The notes under the pieces are model-generated. The model saw only the letters and a list, made by a program, of their open reading frames with translations, was not told the origin of the DNA and made no database searches. This document shows, in pieces, positions 42,175-51,000 of a stretch of 64,000 nt of DNA. The first letter of the stretch is position 1. Each line of letters opens with the position of its first letter. The translations under genes were made by a program, and so were the position numbers. This DNA is from Fervidobacterium_A thailandense (GTDB taxonomy: Bacteria; Thermotogota; Thermotogae; Thermotogales; Fervidobacteriaceae), in NCBI RefSeq assembly GCF_041505935.1, contig NZ_CP140110.1; one strand, 5' to 3'.

Positions 42175-43284
42175 ATGAGTGTGATCGTTGCACCGCTGAT
42201 CGTTGCTGGAATAACCACCGCGTTGGCTATCGTGATAACGATCGTCGATGCGATCGTCAACAACTACGGTGAGGTCGAGATCGATATTAACAACGGAAAG
42301 AGAGTTCTCAAAGTAAAAGGAGGAGCCCCCCTACTGACAACACTGTCCTCCGAGGGTATATTCGTTCCATCTGCCTGTGGTGGAAGGGGAAGTTGTGGAG
42401 CGTGCAAGGTGAGAGTTCTCTCGGACGTGGGGTCGTACCTTCCAACGGAGATCCCGTACATGAGCAAAGAAGAGATAGCAAAGAACATTAGGTTGTCGTG
42501 TCAAATAAAGGTTAAGAAGCCTATCAAAATTGAACTGCCCGAGGAACTCTTCAATATCAGAAAGTTCAAGGGTATAGTTGAGAGTCTTAAGGACGTTACG
42601 TATGACATAAAGGAAGTTAGAATTAGGCTCGTGGAACCTCCTGAAATAAACTTTAAGGCCGGTCAATACGCTCAACTTGTCATACCACCCTACGAAAACA
42701 TCAAAGAACCAACGCAAAGGGCCTACTCCATATCATCACCACCGAGCGATAAAAACCACGTCGAATTCCTGATAAGGCTCGTACCCGGCGGTATTGCAAC
42801 CACCTACGTGCACAAGTACATGAAAGAGGGCGATGTTGTCGAACTCGTCGGACCGTTTGGTGATTTCTACATGCGCGATACGGATGCTGATATGATCATG
42901 GTTGCCGGTGGTAGTGGAATGGCACCGATAAAATCGATACTCTTGGACATGTACGAACGCGGAATCACACACAGAAGAGTCTGGTACTTCTTCGGTGCCC
43001 GCAGTGGAAGGGACCTATACTACGTGGAACTTTTCAGGGAACTTGAGCAAAAGTGGCCCAACTTCAAGTTTATTCCCGCACTTTCCGAACCGCGTCCGGA
43101 GGACAACTGGACTGGAGAAGTTGGATTGATAACAGTTGTGCTCGAACGTTACTTGGAAAACGTCATACCAAAAGAGGGCCCAAAAGAAGGTTACCTTTGC
43201 GGAAGTCCCGGAATGATAAACGCATGCGTTCAGGTTTTCGAAAAGTTCGGAATAAAGGATGTTTACTACGATAAATTCGCTTAA
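42175..43284 (+). CDS. nqrF: Nqr subunit F, NADH dehydrogenase module
   Basis: The 369-residue protein has an N-terminal membrane helix (about 5-27) and a plant-type ferredoxin domain. Its 2Fe-2S ligands are C68, C74, C77 and C109, the spacing of known NqrF. A ferredoxin-reductase module follows: FAD motif RAYSISSPPSD, NAD motif VAGGSGMAPIKSIL, and the final LCGSPGMINACVQVFEKFG. It oxidises NADH and feeds electrons to the NqrD/E cluster. The SD GGGGGGATAAT is strong. This subunit distinguishes the operon from Rnf, which has RnfB and RnfC instead. Confidence 0.96.
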   Translation: MSVIVAPLIVAGITTALAIVITIVDAIVNNYGEVEIDINNGKRVLKVKGGAPLLTTLSSEGIFVPSACGGRGSCGACKVRVLSDVGSYLPTEIPYMSKEEIAKNIRLSCQIKVKKPIKIELPEELFNIRKFKGIVESLKDVTYDIKEVRIRLVEPPEINFKAGQYAQLVIPPYENIKEPTQRAYSISSPPSDKNHVEFLIRLVPGGIATTYVHKYMKEGDVVELVGPFGDFYMRDTDADMIMVAGGSGMAPIKSILLDMYERGITHRRVWYFFGARSGRDLYYVELFRELEQKWPNFKFIPALSEPRPEDNWTGEVGLITVVLERYLENVIPKEGPKEGYLCGSPGMINACVQVFEKFGIKDVYYDKFA

Positions 43285-43299
43285 TCAGAAGAAACGTTG

Positions 43300-43347
43300 A
43301 AAGGGGGGAGCGCACAGTTTCAAGCCTCCGGCTGAGGAAACGTGCGC
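43300..43347 (+). promoter_or_regulatory. SD followed by a stable hairpin before the start codon
   Basis: A strong SD (AAAGGGGGGAG, 43300-43310) is separated from the ATG at 43354 by 43 bases that fold. GCGCAC (43310-43315) pairs with GTGCGC (43342-43347), GTTT (317-320) pairs with AAAC (338-341), and CCTC (325-328) pairs with GAGG (334-337) around a 5-base loop. When folded, the effective SD-to-ATG distance drops to about 6-8 bases. A hairpin-shortened SD spacing is known from phage T4 gene 38. Confidence 0.6.
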
Positions 43348-43353
43348 GCATTT

Positions 43354-43803
43354 ATGAAGATGACACCAAAGTACATAAAGGCTCAGGAGAACATGAAACC
43401 TGGAAAAATAACGGCCGACGGATTCTTGGGAAACGACGATAGGAATATAGTGGACATAATCACCACCGACGAGGAAGAATTTTCGTTTCTGGGCTTAGAT
43501 TTCGTCGAAGTTGCAAAACTTATGAGAAAACTTATGAAAGAAGGTCTCAAGGGTCTTGGGGAACCTATCACCTACGACAAATGGGAGATCAAGGTGGATG
43601 AGGCACGCGGATACCTACCTTGCCCGTTCCAGGATGGCATCTTCAGAAAGCGAGTGGCAACTGTGAAAAACCTGAAGAACGGTAAGGAGATCGTTTACAG
43701 TGAACTTTCGATTCACCTACTTGCCGCACACCACTTCTTGCAAGGTAAGGGCTCGAAATTCAGACTCGAACCAGCACTTTTGAAGGAAGTACTCTACGAA
43801 TGA
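43354..43803 (+). CDS. Hypothetical protein downstream of nqrF
   Basis: The frame is open from GTG 43342, but that codon lies in the hairpin stem. I favour the ATG at 43354, giving 149 residues. The product is soluble, charged, without signal or membrane segment. Visible features are EEEFSFLGLDFVEVAKLMRKLM, a region with GYLPCPFQDGIFRKRVA (one Cys) and a C-terminal helix with HLLAAHHFLQGKGSKF. I do not recognise the family. Only 69 bases from nqrF with no terminator between, it is likely an nqr-operon member and possibly an assembly or regulatory factor. Confidence 0.75.
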   Translation: MKMTPKYIKAQENMKPGKITADGFLGNDDRNIVDIITTDEEEFSFLGLDFVEVAKLMRKLMKEGLKGLGEPITYDKWEIKVDEARGYLPCPFQDGIFRKRVATVKNLKNGKEIVYSELSIHLLAAHHFLQGKGSKFRLEPALLKEVLYE

Positions 43804-43856
43804 TGCACAATCTCTCCTGATAAAATCTCACAACCTTCGAAGGGAGGATGGACTGT

Positions 43857-44537
43857 ATGAAACTGACCTTTCTTGGTCACGCGGTTGTGCTCATCGAGGG
43901 TATCGATAGTAAGTACAACGTCATCATTGATCCGTTCATAACTGGAAACCCGGCTTTTCCTGAGGGCTTTGAGCTACCGAAGATCGACTACGTACTTGTA
44001 ACGCACGGCCACGGTGACCATTTGGGCGATACACTTTCGATTTGCCAGAAACACGGAAGCACCGTTATCTCGAACTTCGAACTGTGTAACTTCCTCCAGC
44101 TGAAAGGTTGCAAGGTCCATCCCATGCACGTTGGTGGTGTCTACTACTTTGAATTCGGAAAAGTAAAACTGACCCCGGCTATTCACGGTTCCGGTATCCA
44201 CGACGGTGACAAGGTACTTTACGGTGGTAACCCTTGCGGGTTCTTGATAAAAGCCGAAGGTAAGACGATTTACCATGCGGGCGACACGGGACTTACCAAA
44301 GAGATGGAACTTCTCAAGGATGTCGACGTTGCGTTCCTTCCCATAGGTGGTAACTTCGTTATGGATGCTGACGATGCAGTTGAAGCGGTGAAGATGATTA
44401 AGCCAAAGATGGTCGTACCTATTCACTACAACACTTGGGACATCATCAAGGCCGATGTTGAACACTTCAAATCGGAAGTTGAAAAGCTCGGAGTTGAATG
44501 CAAAGTTTTGAAACCTGGCGAGTCGATAGTTCTTTAA
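43857..44537 (+). CDS. UPF0173 metal-dependent hydrolase (metallo-beta-lactamase fold)
   Basis: The ATG at 43857 (MKLTFLGHAVVLIEG) follows GGGAGGATGGACTGT, giving 226 residues; the ATG at 43848 lies too near the SD. Metal ligands are seen in VTHGHGDHLGD, then HAGDTGL, and PIHYNTWDI near the C-terminus. The family is small, widespread and of unknown substrate. A weak TGATAAAAT -10-like element lies at 43818-43826, so it may have its own transcript as well as read-through from nqr. Confidence 0.93.
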   Translation: MKLTFLGHAVVLIEGIDSKYNVIIDPFITGNPAFPEGFELPKIDYVLVTHGHGDHLGDTLSICQKHGSTVISNFELCNFLQLKGCKVHPMHVGGVYYFEFGKVKLTPAIHGSGIHDGDKVLYGGNPCGFLIKAEGKTIYHAGDTGLTKEMELLKDVDVAFLPIGGNFVMDADDAVEAVKMIKPKMVVPIHYNTWDIIKADVEHFKSEVEKLGVECKVLKPGESIVL

Positions 44538-44686
44538 TTAGGAAACCATAACCTCCCCATCGGAGAGTAACAAGACCCAGCTACAAAAGAGTTTTTAAGG
44601 ATTTTTTAAGCTATAATTTGTACAATCAAACATTGCCAGAGCAGTGGTTACGCGCTGTCACCAACTCGTCAAGGGGAGGTGATTGG

Positions 44687-45238
44687 ATGAGAAGACTTTT
44701 CGCTACTGTGTTAGTTGCTCTGATTATCACAAGTGTTATCTTTGCTTACAACGTGCCTGTAAGAAGGCTACCTGGTAACATCCCAAGCTTTGGAAAGGTG
44801 CAACAACCAAAACTTCAACCACAGGTCCAAGAGAAGATCAGGGAGGCTTTGAAGGAAAGGGTAAGGAACTTCCTACAGAACAGGGCCAAACTCTTTGAAA
44901 AGGTACCAGCAGGATACTACCTCGGGTTGAGACTTCCTGCGGACGCGAGCCTGAGCGAGGTTAAGACATTCACCGGGACGGTAAAAGAGATCTACGTTGA
45001 GGCCAAGAAGGGACTCGTAATTGTGTTCGAGACAGAAGAGGGAACCTACAAACTTGCGAACAACTTCGTTTGGAGACAGTTTGGACTGAAAGTCGGTGAC
45101 CAACTCGAGGTTACCGGAAGAGTGTTGAAAGTTGGAGAGGAACAGACAATAATTCCCGAAAAAGTCAAATCCGGAGACAAGGAGATCGACCTCAGGAAGC
45201 TTTTAACCGAAAGAATCGAGAAAAGGCTGGAGAAGTGA
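44687..45238 (+). CDS. Small secreted protein with OB-like domain
   Basis: The ATG at 44687 follows AAGGGGAGGTGATTGG; the frame is open further upstream but without SD. The 183-residue protein has a signal peptide (LFATVLVALIITSVIFA), a basic proline-rich segment and a helical region (about 45-80). An OB-like beta domain follows (about 100-165: TGTVKEIYVEAKKGLVIVF, LKVGDQLEVTGRVLKVG). The C-terminus is a charged helix. The function is unknown. TATAAT at 44612-44617 without a clear -35 may be its promoter. It is followed by a terminator. Confidence 0.8.
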   Translation: MRRLFATVLVALIITSVIFAYNVPVRRLPGNIPSFGKVQQPKLQPQVQEKIREALKERVRNFLQNRAKLFEKVPAGYYLGLRLPADASLSEVKTFTGTVKEIYVEAKKGLVIVFETEEGTYKLANNFVWRQFGLKVGDQLEVTGRVLKVGEEQTIIPEKVKSGDKEIDLRKLLTERIEKRLEK

Positions 45239-45263
45239 AAGAAAACGCCTGAAAGAATTCACC

Positions 45264-45295
45264 GGCCCACCGTGTAGGTGGGCCATTTATTTTTC
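45264..45295 (+). terminator. Rho-independent terminator
   Basis: GGCCCACC, loop GTGTA, GGTGGGCC form an 8-bp GC-rich stem followed by ATTTATTTTTC, 25 bases after the stop of the secreted protein. Confidence 0.9.
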
Positions 45296-45337
45296 ACCTT
45301 TATCGACTCGTTAACCTCGTGGTAATCGAGTAAGGTG

Positions 45338-45366
45338 TTGATGATGAGCGCATGAAGGGATATAAT
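45338..45366 (+). promoter_or_regulatory. Promoter of thiI
   Basis: TTGATG (45338-45343) and TATAAT (45361-45366) are exactly 17 bases apart, 60 bases before the thiI ATG. Confidence 0.78.
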
Positions 45367-45426
45367 AGGAACGTTAAAAGAGAAAAGAACGAGATTCGAG
45401 CTGACGGCGGAGGTGATTTTTAGTTC

Positions 45427-46638
45427 ATGGAGCTGAGCGGGAGGATCGAACCGGTCTTCATATTGAGGTACGCGGAAATAGGTTTGAAAGGCAAGAACAG
45501 GGAATTTTTCGAAAAAAAGCTCATCGAGAACGTTCTTTCGATAGTTAGACCCGCTGCAGTGAACAAGAGGTACGGTAGGATAGTTGTCAGGGTTGGGAGG
45601 AATGATCCCAACGAACTCGAGAGTAGACTCAGGTACGTGTTCGGAATCCAGAACTACAGTTATGGCTGGTCAGTTCCACACGATTACGAACTCCTAAAAC
45701 AACTTGCTTTGGAGATAGCACGCGAGAAAGTTTCCCAAGGTTTCAAAACATTCAAAGTTTCCGCCAAACGCGGCTACAAGGAATTCCCTAAAAACAGTTT
45801 GGAAATCAACCGCGAAGTCGGTGCGTTCGTCCTCGAACACTTCCCGCAACTTACCGTCGATGTCCATAACCCGGAGTTTCAGATAGGTATCGACGTGAGG
45901 GAAAAGGAAATCCTTGTCTTCACCGAAAAACACGCGCTATATGGTGGCTTACCGGTTGGAGTTTCCGGTAAGGCCCTCTTGTTATTGAGCGGTGGTATAG
46001 ACAGCCCCGTTGCTGGTTGGTATGCGATGAAGCGTGGATTAGAGATTCAAACGATAACGTTCCTCAGTCCGCCAATGACAACGGAGAAGTCGGTTCAGAA
46101 AATTCTGGACCTTGGAAAGGTGCTGGCCCGTTACGTGCCTGGGACACTGAAAATGTGGATAATACCATTTACCCCGGTGCAGATGTACATAAAGGAAAAC
46201 GCACCAGATGAGTATTCATTGATTCTCCAGAGAAGATCAATGATGAGAATCGCAACCATGCTTGCCCGCAGGAACAAGTTGAAAGCGATCATCACCGGGG
46301 AAACCTTGGGGCAAGTTGCAAGCCAAACCTTGAGTAACATGGCCGCAATAGAGGATGCAAGTGGTCTTATCATATTGAGGCCTCTGGTGGGCTTTGACAA
46401 ACTCGAGACTACGAAAGTAGCTAAAGAGATAGGCACGTTCGAAATTTCCATACTTCCGTACATCGACAGTTGCGTTGCTTTTGCCCCGAAACATCCGGCA
46501 ACATCTTGTAACATCAACACGATTAGAGAAATAGAAAAACGATTAGAGAAGTTGCCTGATTTAGAATACGAGGTCTTTAAAAAGCGTGAACTCTTCAAAA
46601 TTACATCCGGACCAATGGCTCAGGAAAGTCAGTTTTGA
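45427..46638 (+). CDS. thiI: tRNA 4-thiouridine synthetase ThiI
   Basis: The 403-residue protein has a ferredoxin-like and THUMP region (about 1-170, RYAEIGLKGKNREFFEKKL). A PP-loop ATP pyrophosphatase domain follows (ALLLLSGGIDSPVAGWYAMKRG near residue 180). The conserved Cys region SCVAFAPKHPAT lies near residue 345. There is no C-terminal rhodanese domain, as is usual outside enterobacteria. It makes s4U8 in tRNA. The ATG lies about 11 bases after GGAGGTGA. Confidence 0.95.
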   Translation: MELSGRIEPVFILRYAEIGLKGKNREFFEKKLIENVLSIVRPAAVNKRYGRIVVRVGRNDPNELESRLRYVFGIQNYSYGWSVPHDYELLKQLALEIAREKVSQGFKTFKVSAKRGYKEFPKNSLEINREVGAFVLEHFPQLTVDVHNPEFQIGIDVREKEILVFTEKHALYGGLPVGVSGKALLLLSGGIDSPVAGWYAMKRGLEIQTITFLSPPMTTEKSVQKILDLGKVLARYVPGTLKMWIIPFTPVQMYIKENAPDEYSLILQRRSMMRIATMLARRNKLKAIITGETLGQVASQTLSNMAAIEDASGLIILRPLVGFDKLETTKVAKEIGTFEISILPYIDSCVAFAPKHPATSCNINTIREIEKRLEKLPDLEYEVFKKRELFKITSGPMAQESQF

Positions 46639-46662
46639 ATCGAGAATTTGCTATGGTATAAT
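46635..46662 (+). promoter_or_regulatory. Promoter of the RnfB-like mini-gene and dprA
   Basis: TTGAAT (46635-46640), a 16-base spacer and TATAAT (46657-46662) preceded by TGG. The -35 overlaps the thiI stop codon. Confidence 0.68.
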
Positions 46663-46718
46663 AGTTCTGATGTTCACCGCTGAAATTTGCCGAAATTCAT
46701 CGGAGGTGTGTTACAACC

Positions 46719-47006
46719 ATGGTGATACTCTACTCCACACTACTTCTCGGTTTCCTCGGTTTTGCGTTCGGTATGTTCCTTTCGTACGTTAGCGAACGAT
46801 TTAAGGTGGAAGAAGATCCAACGGTCAAGCTCATCTTGGAAGTCCTGCCCGGTATCAATTGCGGTGCTTGTGGATATCCTGGATGCGAAGGTTATGCCAA
46901 AGCGGTGGCTAAGGGAGATAAACCCGACAAGTGTTTGCCTGGAAAGAAATCGGGAGTTGAGGAGCGAATAAAGGAAATCCTCACCAACTCCAAGAAGTCT
47001 GCTTGA
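46719..47006 (+). CDS. Stand-alone RnfB N-terminal-like FeS protein
   Basis: The 95-residue protein corresponds to the first part of RnfB. It has one N-terminal membrane helix (about 3-24), a short linker and a 4Fe-4S motif with C48, C51, C56 and C72 (LPGINCGACGYPGCEGY...DKCLPG). It then stops, without the two ferredoxin-type clusters of full-length RnfB. The ATG follows TCGGAGGTGTGTTACAACC. RnfB is an Rnf-complex subunit, but no other rnf-specific gene (rnfC) is present. It may serve the NqrA-less Nqr complex 3.4 kb upstream; this is an inference. dprA follows 15 bases later. Confidence 0.88.
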   Translation: MVILYSTLLLGFLGFAFGMFLSYVSERFKVEEDPTVKLILEVLPGINCGACGYPGCEGYAKAVAKGDKPDKCLPGKKSGVEERIKEILTNSKKSA

Positions 47007-47021
47007 AAATCCGCTTGACAA

Positions 47022-48026
47022 ATGATCGGAGAACTTGATATCGTCGCTTTGCACACACTTTTCAGGAAAGATTTGAACGAGATAGAGGAGATCATAAACT
47101 ACGGTCCGGATTTAACGGAGGATTATCTGTTCTCCCAACCTGATTATCGAGAACTTCTGGGAAAACTGAGGCGTTATCTGAGCAACGATAACGTAAAACT
47201 GGTGACCTATTGGAGCGAAGATTATCCGGAGGTTCTGCGGGAAATCCCAGATCCTCCGGTTTATTTGTTTATCAAGGGGAACTTCGAAATCCTCAAGCGT
47301 GAAATGTTCGCGGTAGTTGGTACAAGAAGACTAACACCGTACGGCAAAAGCGTGACAGCTCAGATTACGAAAGAAATCTGCCATCATTTCGTCATCGTCA
47401 GTGGAATGGCTTACGGGATCGACAGTGTTGCGCACGAGACAGCACTTTCGGAAGGACGACCAACGGTTGCTGTACTCGGGTGCGGTGTAGAGGTTGTCTA
47501 TCCAAAATCCAACCTCAGTCTTTACAAAAAGATTCTGGAAAACGGCTGTGTCGTAAGCGAATACCTCCCATGGGAGACACCCAAGAAGTACACTTTTGTT
47601 CAAAGAAACAGGATTATATCGGGTTTATCGAAAGGAACACTTGTCACCGAGGCGGGTTTGGATAGCGGAGCGTTAATCACCGCAAGATTCGCGCTCGAAC
47701 AAGGACGTGATGTCTTCGCCGTTCCGGGGGATATAACGAGGGAAGCGAGCAAGGGGACGAACTACTTAATCAAGAACGGTGCTTTCCCGGTAACGGATCC
47801 TTCGGACATTCTCGATTATTACGGGTTCAAATCCTACAAAAAGATCGTGGATTTAACGGAATCTGAAAAAGAGATTTACGATGCCCTTTCGGAACCACGA
47901 TTCGTTGAAGACATCTCCGAAGCTCTTGGAAAATCCATCACTGAGATCCTGGTGACCTTAACGGTGCTGGAACTGAAGGGTATTGTCCTCAGACGCGACG
48001 ATGGAACGTACCAGAGGGTGGTTTGA
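47022..48026 (+). CDS. dprA: DNA processing protein DprA
   Basis: DprA loads RecA onto incoming single-stranded DNA in transformation. The 334-residue protein has the Rossmann-like core with VVGTRRLTPYGK, SGMAYGIDSVAHETAL, AVLGCGVEVVYPKSN, and RNRIISGLSKGTLVTEAGLDSGALITA. A C-terminal winged-helix-like domain (about 275-334) follows. The start ATG is at 47022. It is followed by a terminator shared with the convergent restriction gene. Confidence 0.95.
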   Translation: MIGELDIVALHTLFRKDLNEIEEIINYGPDLTEDYLFSQPDYRELLGKLRRYLSNDNVKLVTYWSEDYPEVLREIPDPPVYLFIKGNFEILKREMFAVVGTRRLTPYGKSVTAQITKEICHHFVIVSGMAYGIDSVAHETALSEGRPTVAVLGCGVEVVYPKSNLSLYKKILENGCVVSEYLPWETPKKYTFVQRNRIISGLSKGTLVTEAGLDSGALITARFALEQGRDVFAVPGDITREASKGTNYLIKNGAFPVTDPSDILDYYGFKSYKKIVDLTESEKEIYDALSEPRFVEDISEALGKSITEILVTLTVLELKGIVLRRDDGTYQRVV

Positions 48027-48029
48027 AGT

Positions 48030-48059
48030 AAAAATGCCCCCGAAAGGGGGCATTTTTTT
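48030..48059. terminator. Bidirectional terminator between dprA and the restriction gene
   Basis: AAAAATGCCCCC, loop GAAA, GGGGGCATTTTT form a perfect 12-bp stem with an A run before and a T run after, so it can stop transcripts from both sides. Confidence 0.9.
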
Positions 48060-48065
48060 GAAAAA

Positions 48066-51000
48066 TCACATACAGCTTGAATCGATGATAAGTTTTCCTT
48101 TGAGCTGATTCCGTAGCTCCTGTACCCGAAGAGACACAGTAACCAGCCTCGGAATGAGCTCAACAAAGTACCGCGGGTTGTTGTTTTCTCTTAGCCAGTC
48201 GTTTGGATCCCATTCGATCATAGTCTCAGGATCGATCTTGTATCTATAGTACTCGGCCACCCATCTGAACGGATGCTTACCGTTTACCTTGTAGTTGAAA
48301 GCTTCTTTCGGAATTCCGGAGATTAAGATGTTTTCGTTTATTTGGAACGTTCCGTTCTCTTCATCATACTTCATTTCTGTTACATAATACGTCTTTTCAT
48401 CATCGGGATCAGATTTTATTTCAATATTGACAGGATAAGGATCGATTGTTTCATAATTCAGTAGCAGGTCGGCAATGGCTTTTCCAACTTCTTTGAATAG
48501 CTCAAAAAGATCTCGACCTTTTACAAAGGGAATGTGAGCAATATCTTTTCTCAGCTCGTTAAAATACTTTGATACGTAGTCCGGAGAATTAAGGATTCCG
48601 AACGTGTAGTAGAAAACATCTTCTTCAGTTAATTCTTTACCGTATAATTGTTTAAAACTCGACATTTCCTTCTGAGAGATGTTAATTTTCCTCGCATTAA
48701 AATCAAAAAGATTATCTCGATTTTTCTCAAACCCAGACCTAACCCAAAGTGGGAACCCCCTACCGTTAAAAATCATTTGATAATCGAAGAGTGTGTCAAC
48801 AATGAAGACATCAAAAACAGGCCCTTTTCCACTCGTTATCAAAACTACGTTCTTTTCGGTAGGGCTGTGAAATATCTTGGGAAGCTGATATACACTGTTG
48901 TTGAATACGTTGCTGAAATAGCAAAACATCTTAACAAAAGGTCTGTAAACTCCAACATACACTGTTCCAGCAGTTTCGAAATCATAAGTTTTTCCACTGA
49001 AGAGCCTGGTTTTTAACGTTCCATCCCATTTTATTTTCGCGGCATCGTTTTCTAAAAAAACGTTCATGTTATCGTAGTTCACTTGTTTTTCTGCGACTAG
49101 GAAGACATGCCTGTTAAACTCTTCTATCATGCGCCTCATGTTCTTTTCTAATTTTATTCTGCTGAAATTATACACCCACGGATCGCGATTACTTTTGAGC
49201 CCGCCTGAATAAACTTCAAATATTCCCCGTGAAGTGTTCTGATCATCTTTTGAGGCAAGTGGGATGAATTTATAGAACTCCAATCTCCTCTGGTTGATCC
49301 AATCTCCAAATTCGTTGGGTACTATTTCTATCAGTTTATCGACCAAATTACCAATATGTTCCAGTTTTCTCAACTTTTCCAATTTCTCCTCTCTTGATAG
49401 ATAATCACCTATGTCGTAATAATATATTTTGGCTTTCTCACCTCGGTTTTTCTGATCCTTGACAAAAAATACAATACAAACACCCGCTCTCGAACCTTGG
49501 CCGAAAATTTTTCCTCCCTCTCTCTTCCAAGCTTCACCCTTTAATCTTGCGTTTCCTCTTAGGTTAATAACATAAATTTCCGATAGCTCTTCCTCCAACC
49601 CTTTTCTCAAACCATCCATTGCGTTTCCATCAATCCAGCCGTTGTTCGTAACAAATCCAACTACTCCCCTCTCTCCAATCCTATCTAACGCCATCCGCAT
49701 GGCCAAGATATAGCTATCATAAAGTGCGTTTCTTAATTGTGCTTTGGATTTTTTCGAGTATTTCTCCCTTATTATGCGTTTCAGGTTTTTGTAGTCTGGT
49801 CGTTTGATATTTCTATGTTCTGTCTCTTGCAAGGCAAACCACGGTGGATTTGAGATTATCACGTTGATTTTCGCATTTTTCTCAGCGTTCACTAACATGC
49901 TGTATTCTTCTGGAAATAAGCCACCAGTCGGATAACTCTTCTCCTCGTAAATTTTCTCCATCATCTCGAAGGAGTCAACCAGTAAAATGTTTTTAAAGTG
50001 AACATACTCTTTAGTTTTGTCAAAGTAGCTACTTTCGATGTTGGCCTTACTAACATAGTACGGAAGCAGCAATATTTCATTTGCCCAGATTTCTGATCGG
50101 GCTACTTTTTCTTTTACCGCTTCAGGTGGTAGGTAACTGAATAATCTTGTTATAAACGTTCCCGTTCCGGCAAACGGCTCGAGAATGACAACACCATCGT
50201 CTGCCAAGCTCTTGCCAAACTTGGTTTTCAATAGGTAGTCAACGCTCTTTATTATAAAGTCGACAACTTCCACGGGTGTATAGACGATTCCCAGTTGTTC
50301 TGCTACTTTGTTGAAAGCGATTCTGAAGAAACTGTCGTATAAGGTCCTTAAGAACTCCTGTCGCTCAGATTCTTTATCTATTCCCTTGGATCTGATTTCC
50401 ACCGATGTGTAGAATTGCGCAAGCTCCTTAGTTTCCCTTTCTAAGTAAGCCTTGAGGTACTCCGTTATTTTACTCAGGGCCTTCGCTACGGGATTATCCT
50501 TCAGGAAGTCGTACTCGCTGAAGAGCGCCTCAAAGATCGGAACTGTTAAAATATGCTGTACAACCATGCTTACTGTATCTTCGTATGATACCTTATCGTT
50601 GACAAACTCCTTCAGAATCATCCACAGTTCGTCAAGCATGTTCTTTAAAGTTGGGTCGATTTTCAGACCTTCCTCGATGTACCTTGAGATTCTTTCGGCA
50701 ACCTTTGCAACTTCCTTTCCCCAATCTTCAAGGTATTTCTTCGTCAGCCCAAGTGATTTCGCCATCCTACCAAGAATAGCTCGTTTTAAATCGCTTGGAA
50801 TGTTAAAGACGACAATTTCGTCACGTTCATCAGTTTCTACTTTTGGCGTCTTTGATTCGATAACTTTGGATGCTTCCTTTATGACTATTCTAAACTTTGC
50901 ATCAAAAGTTTCGTCTATTGCCCTTAGAGCGTTTACAATTTGCCATATTGTCTTGTAGTCTGTCTTTTCTATTTGCTCGCTTTCTGACTTTTCAGGGTCA

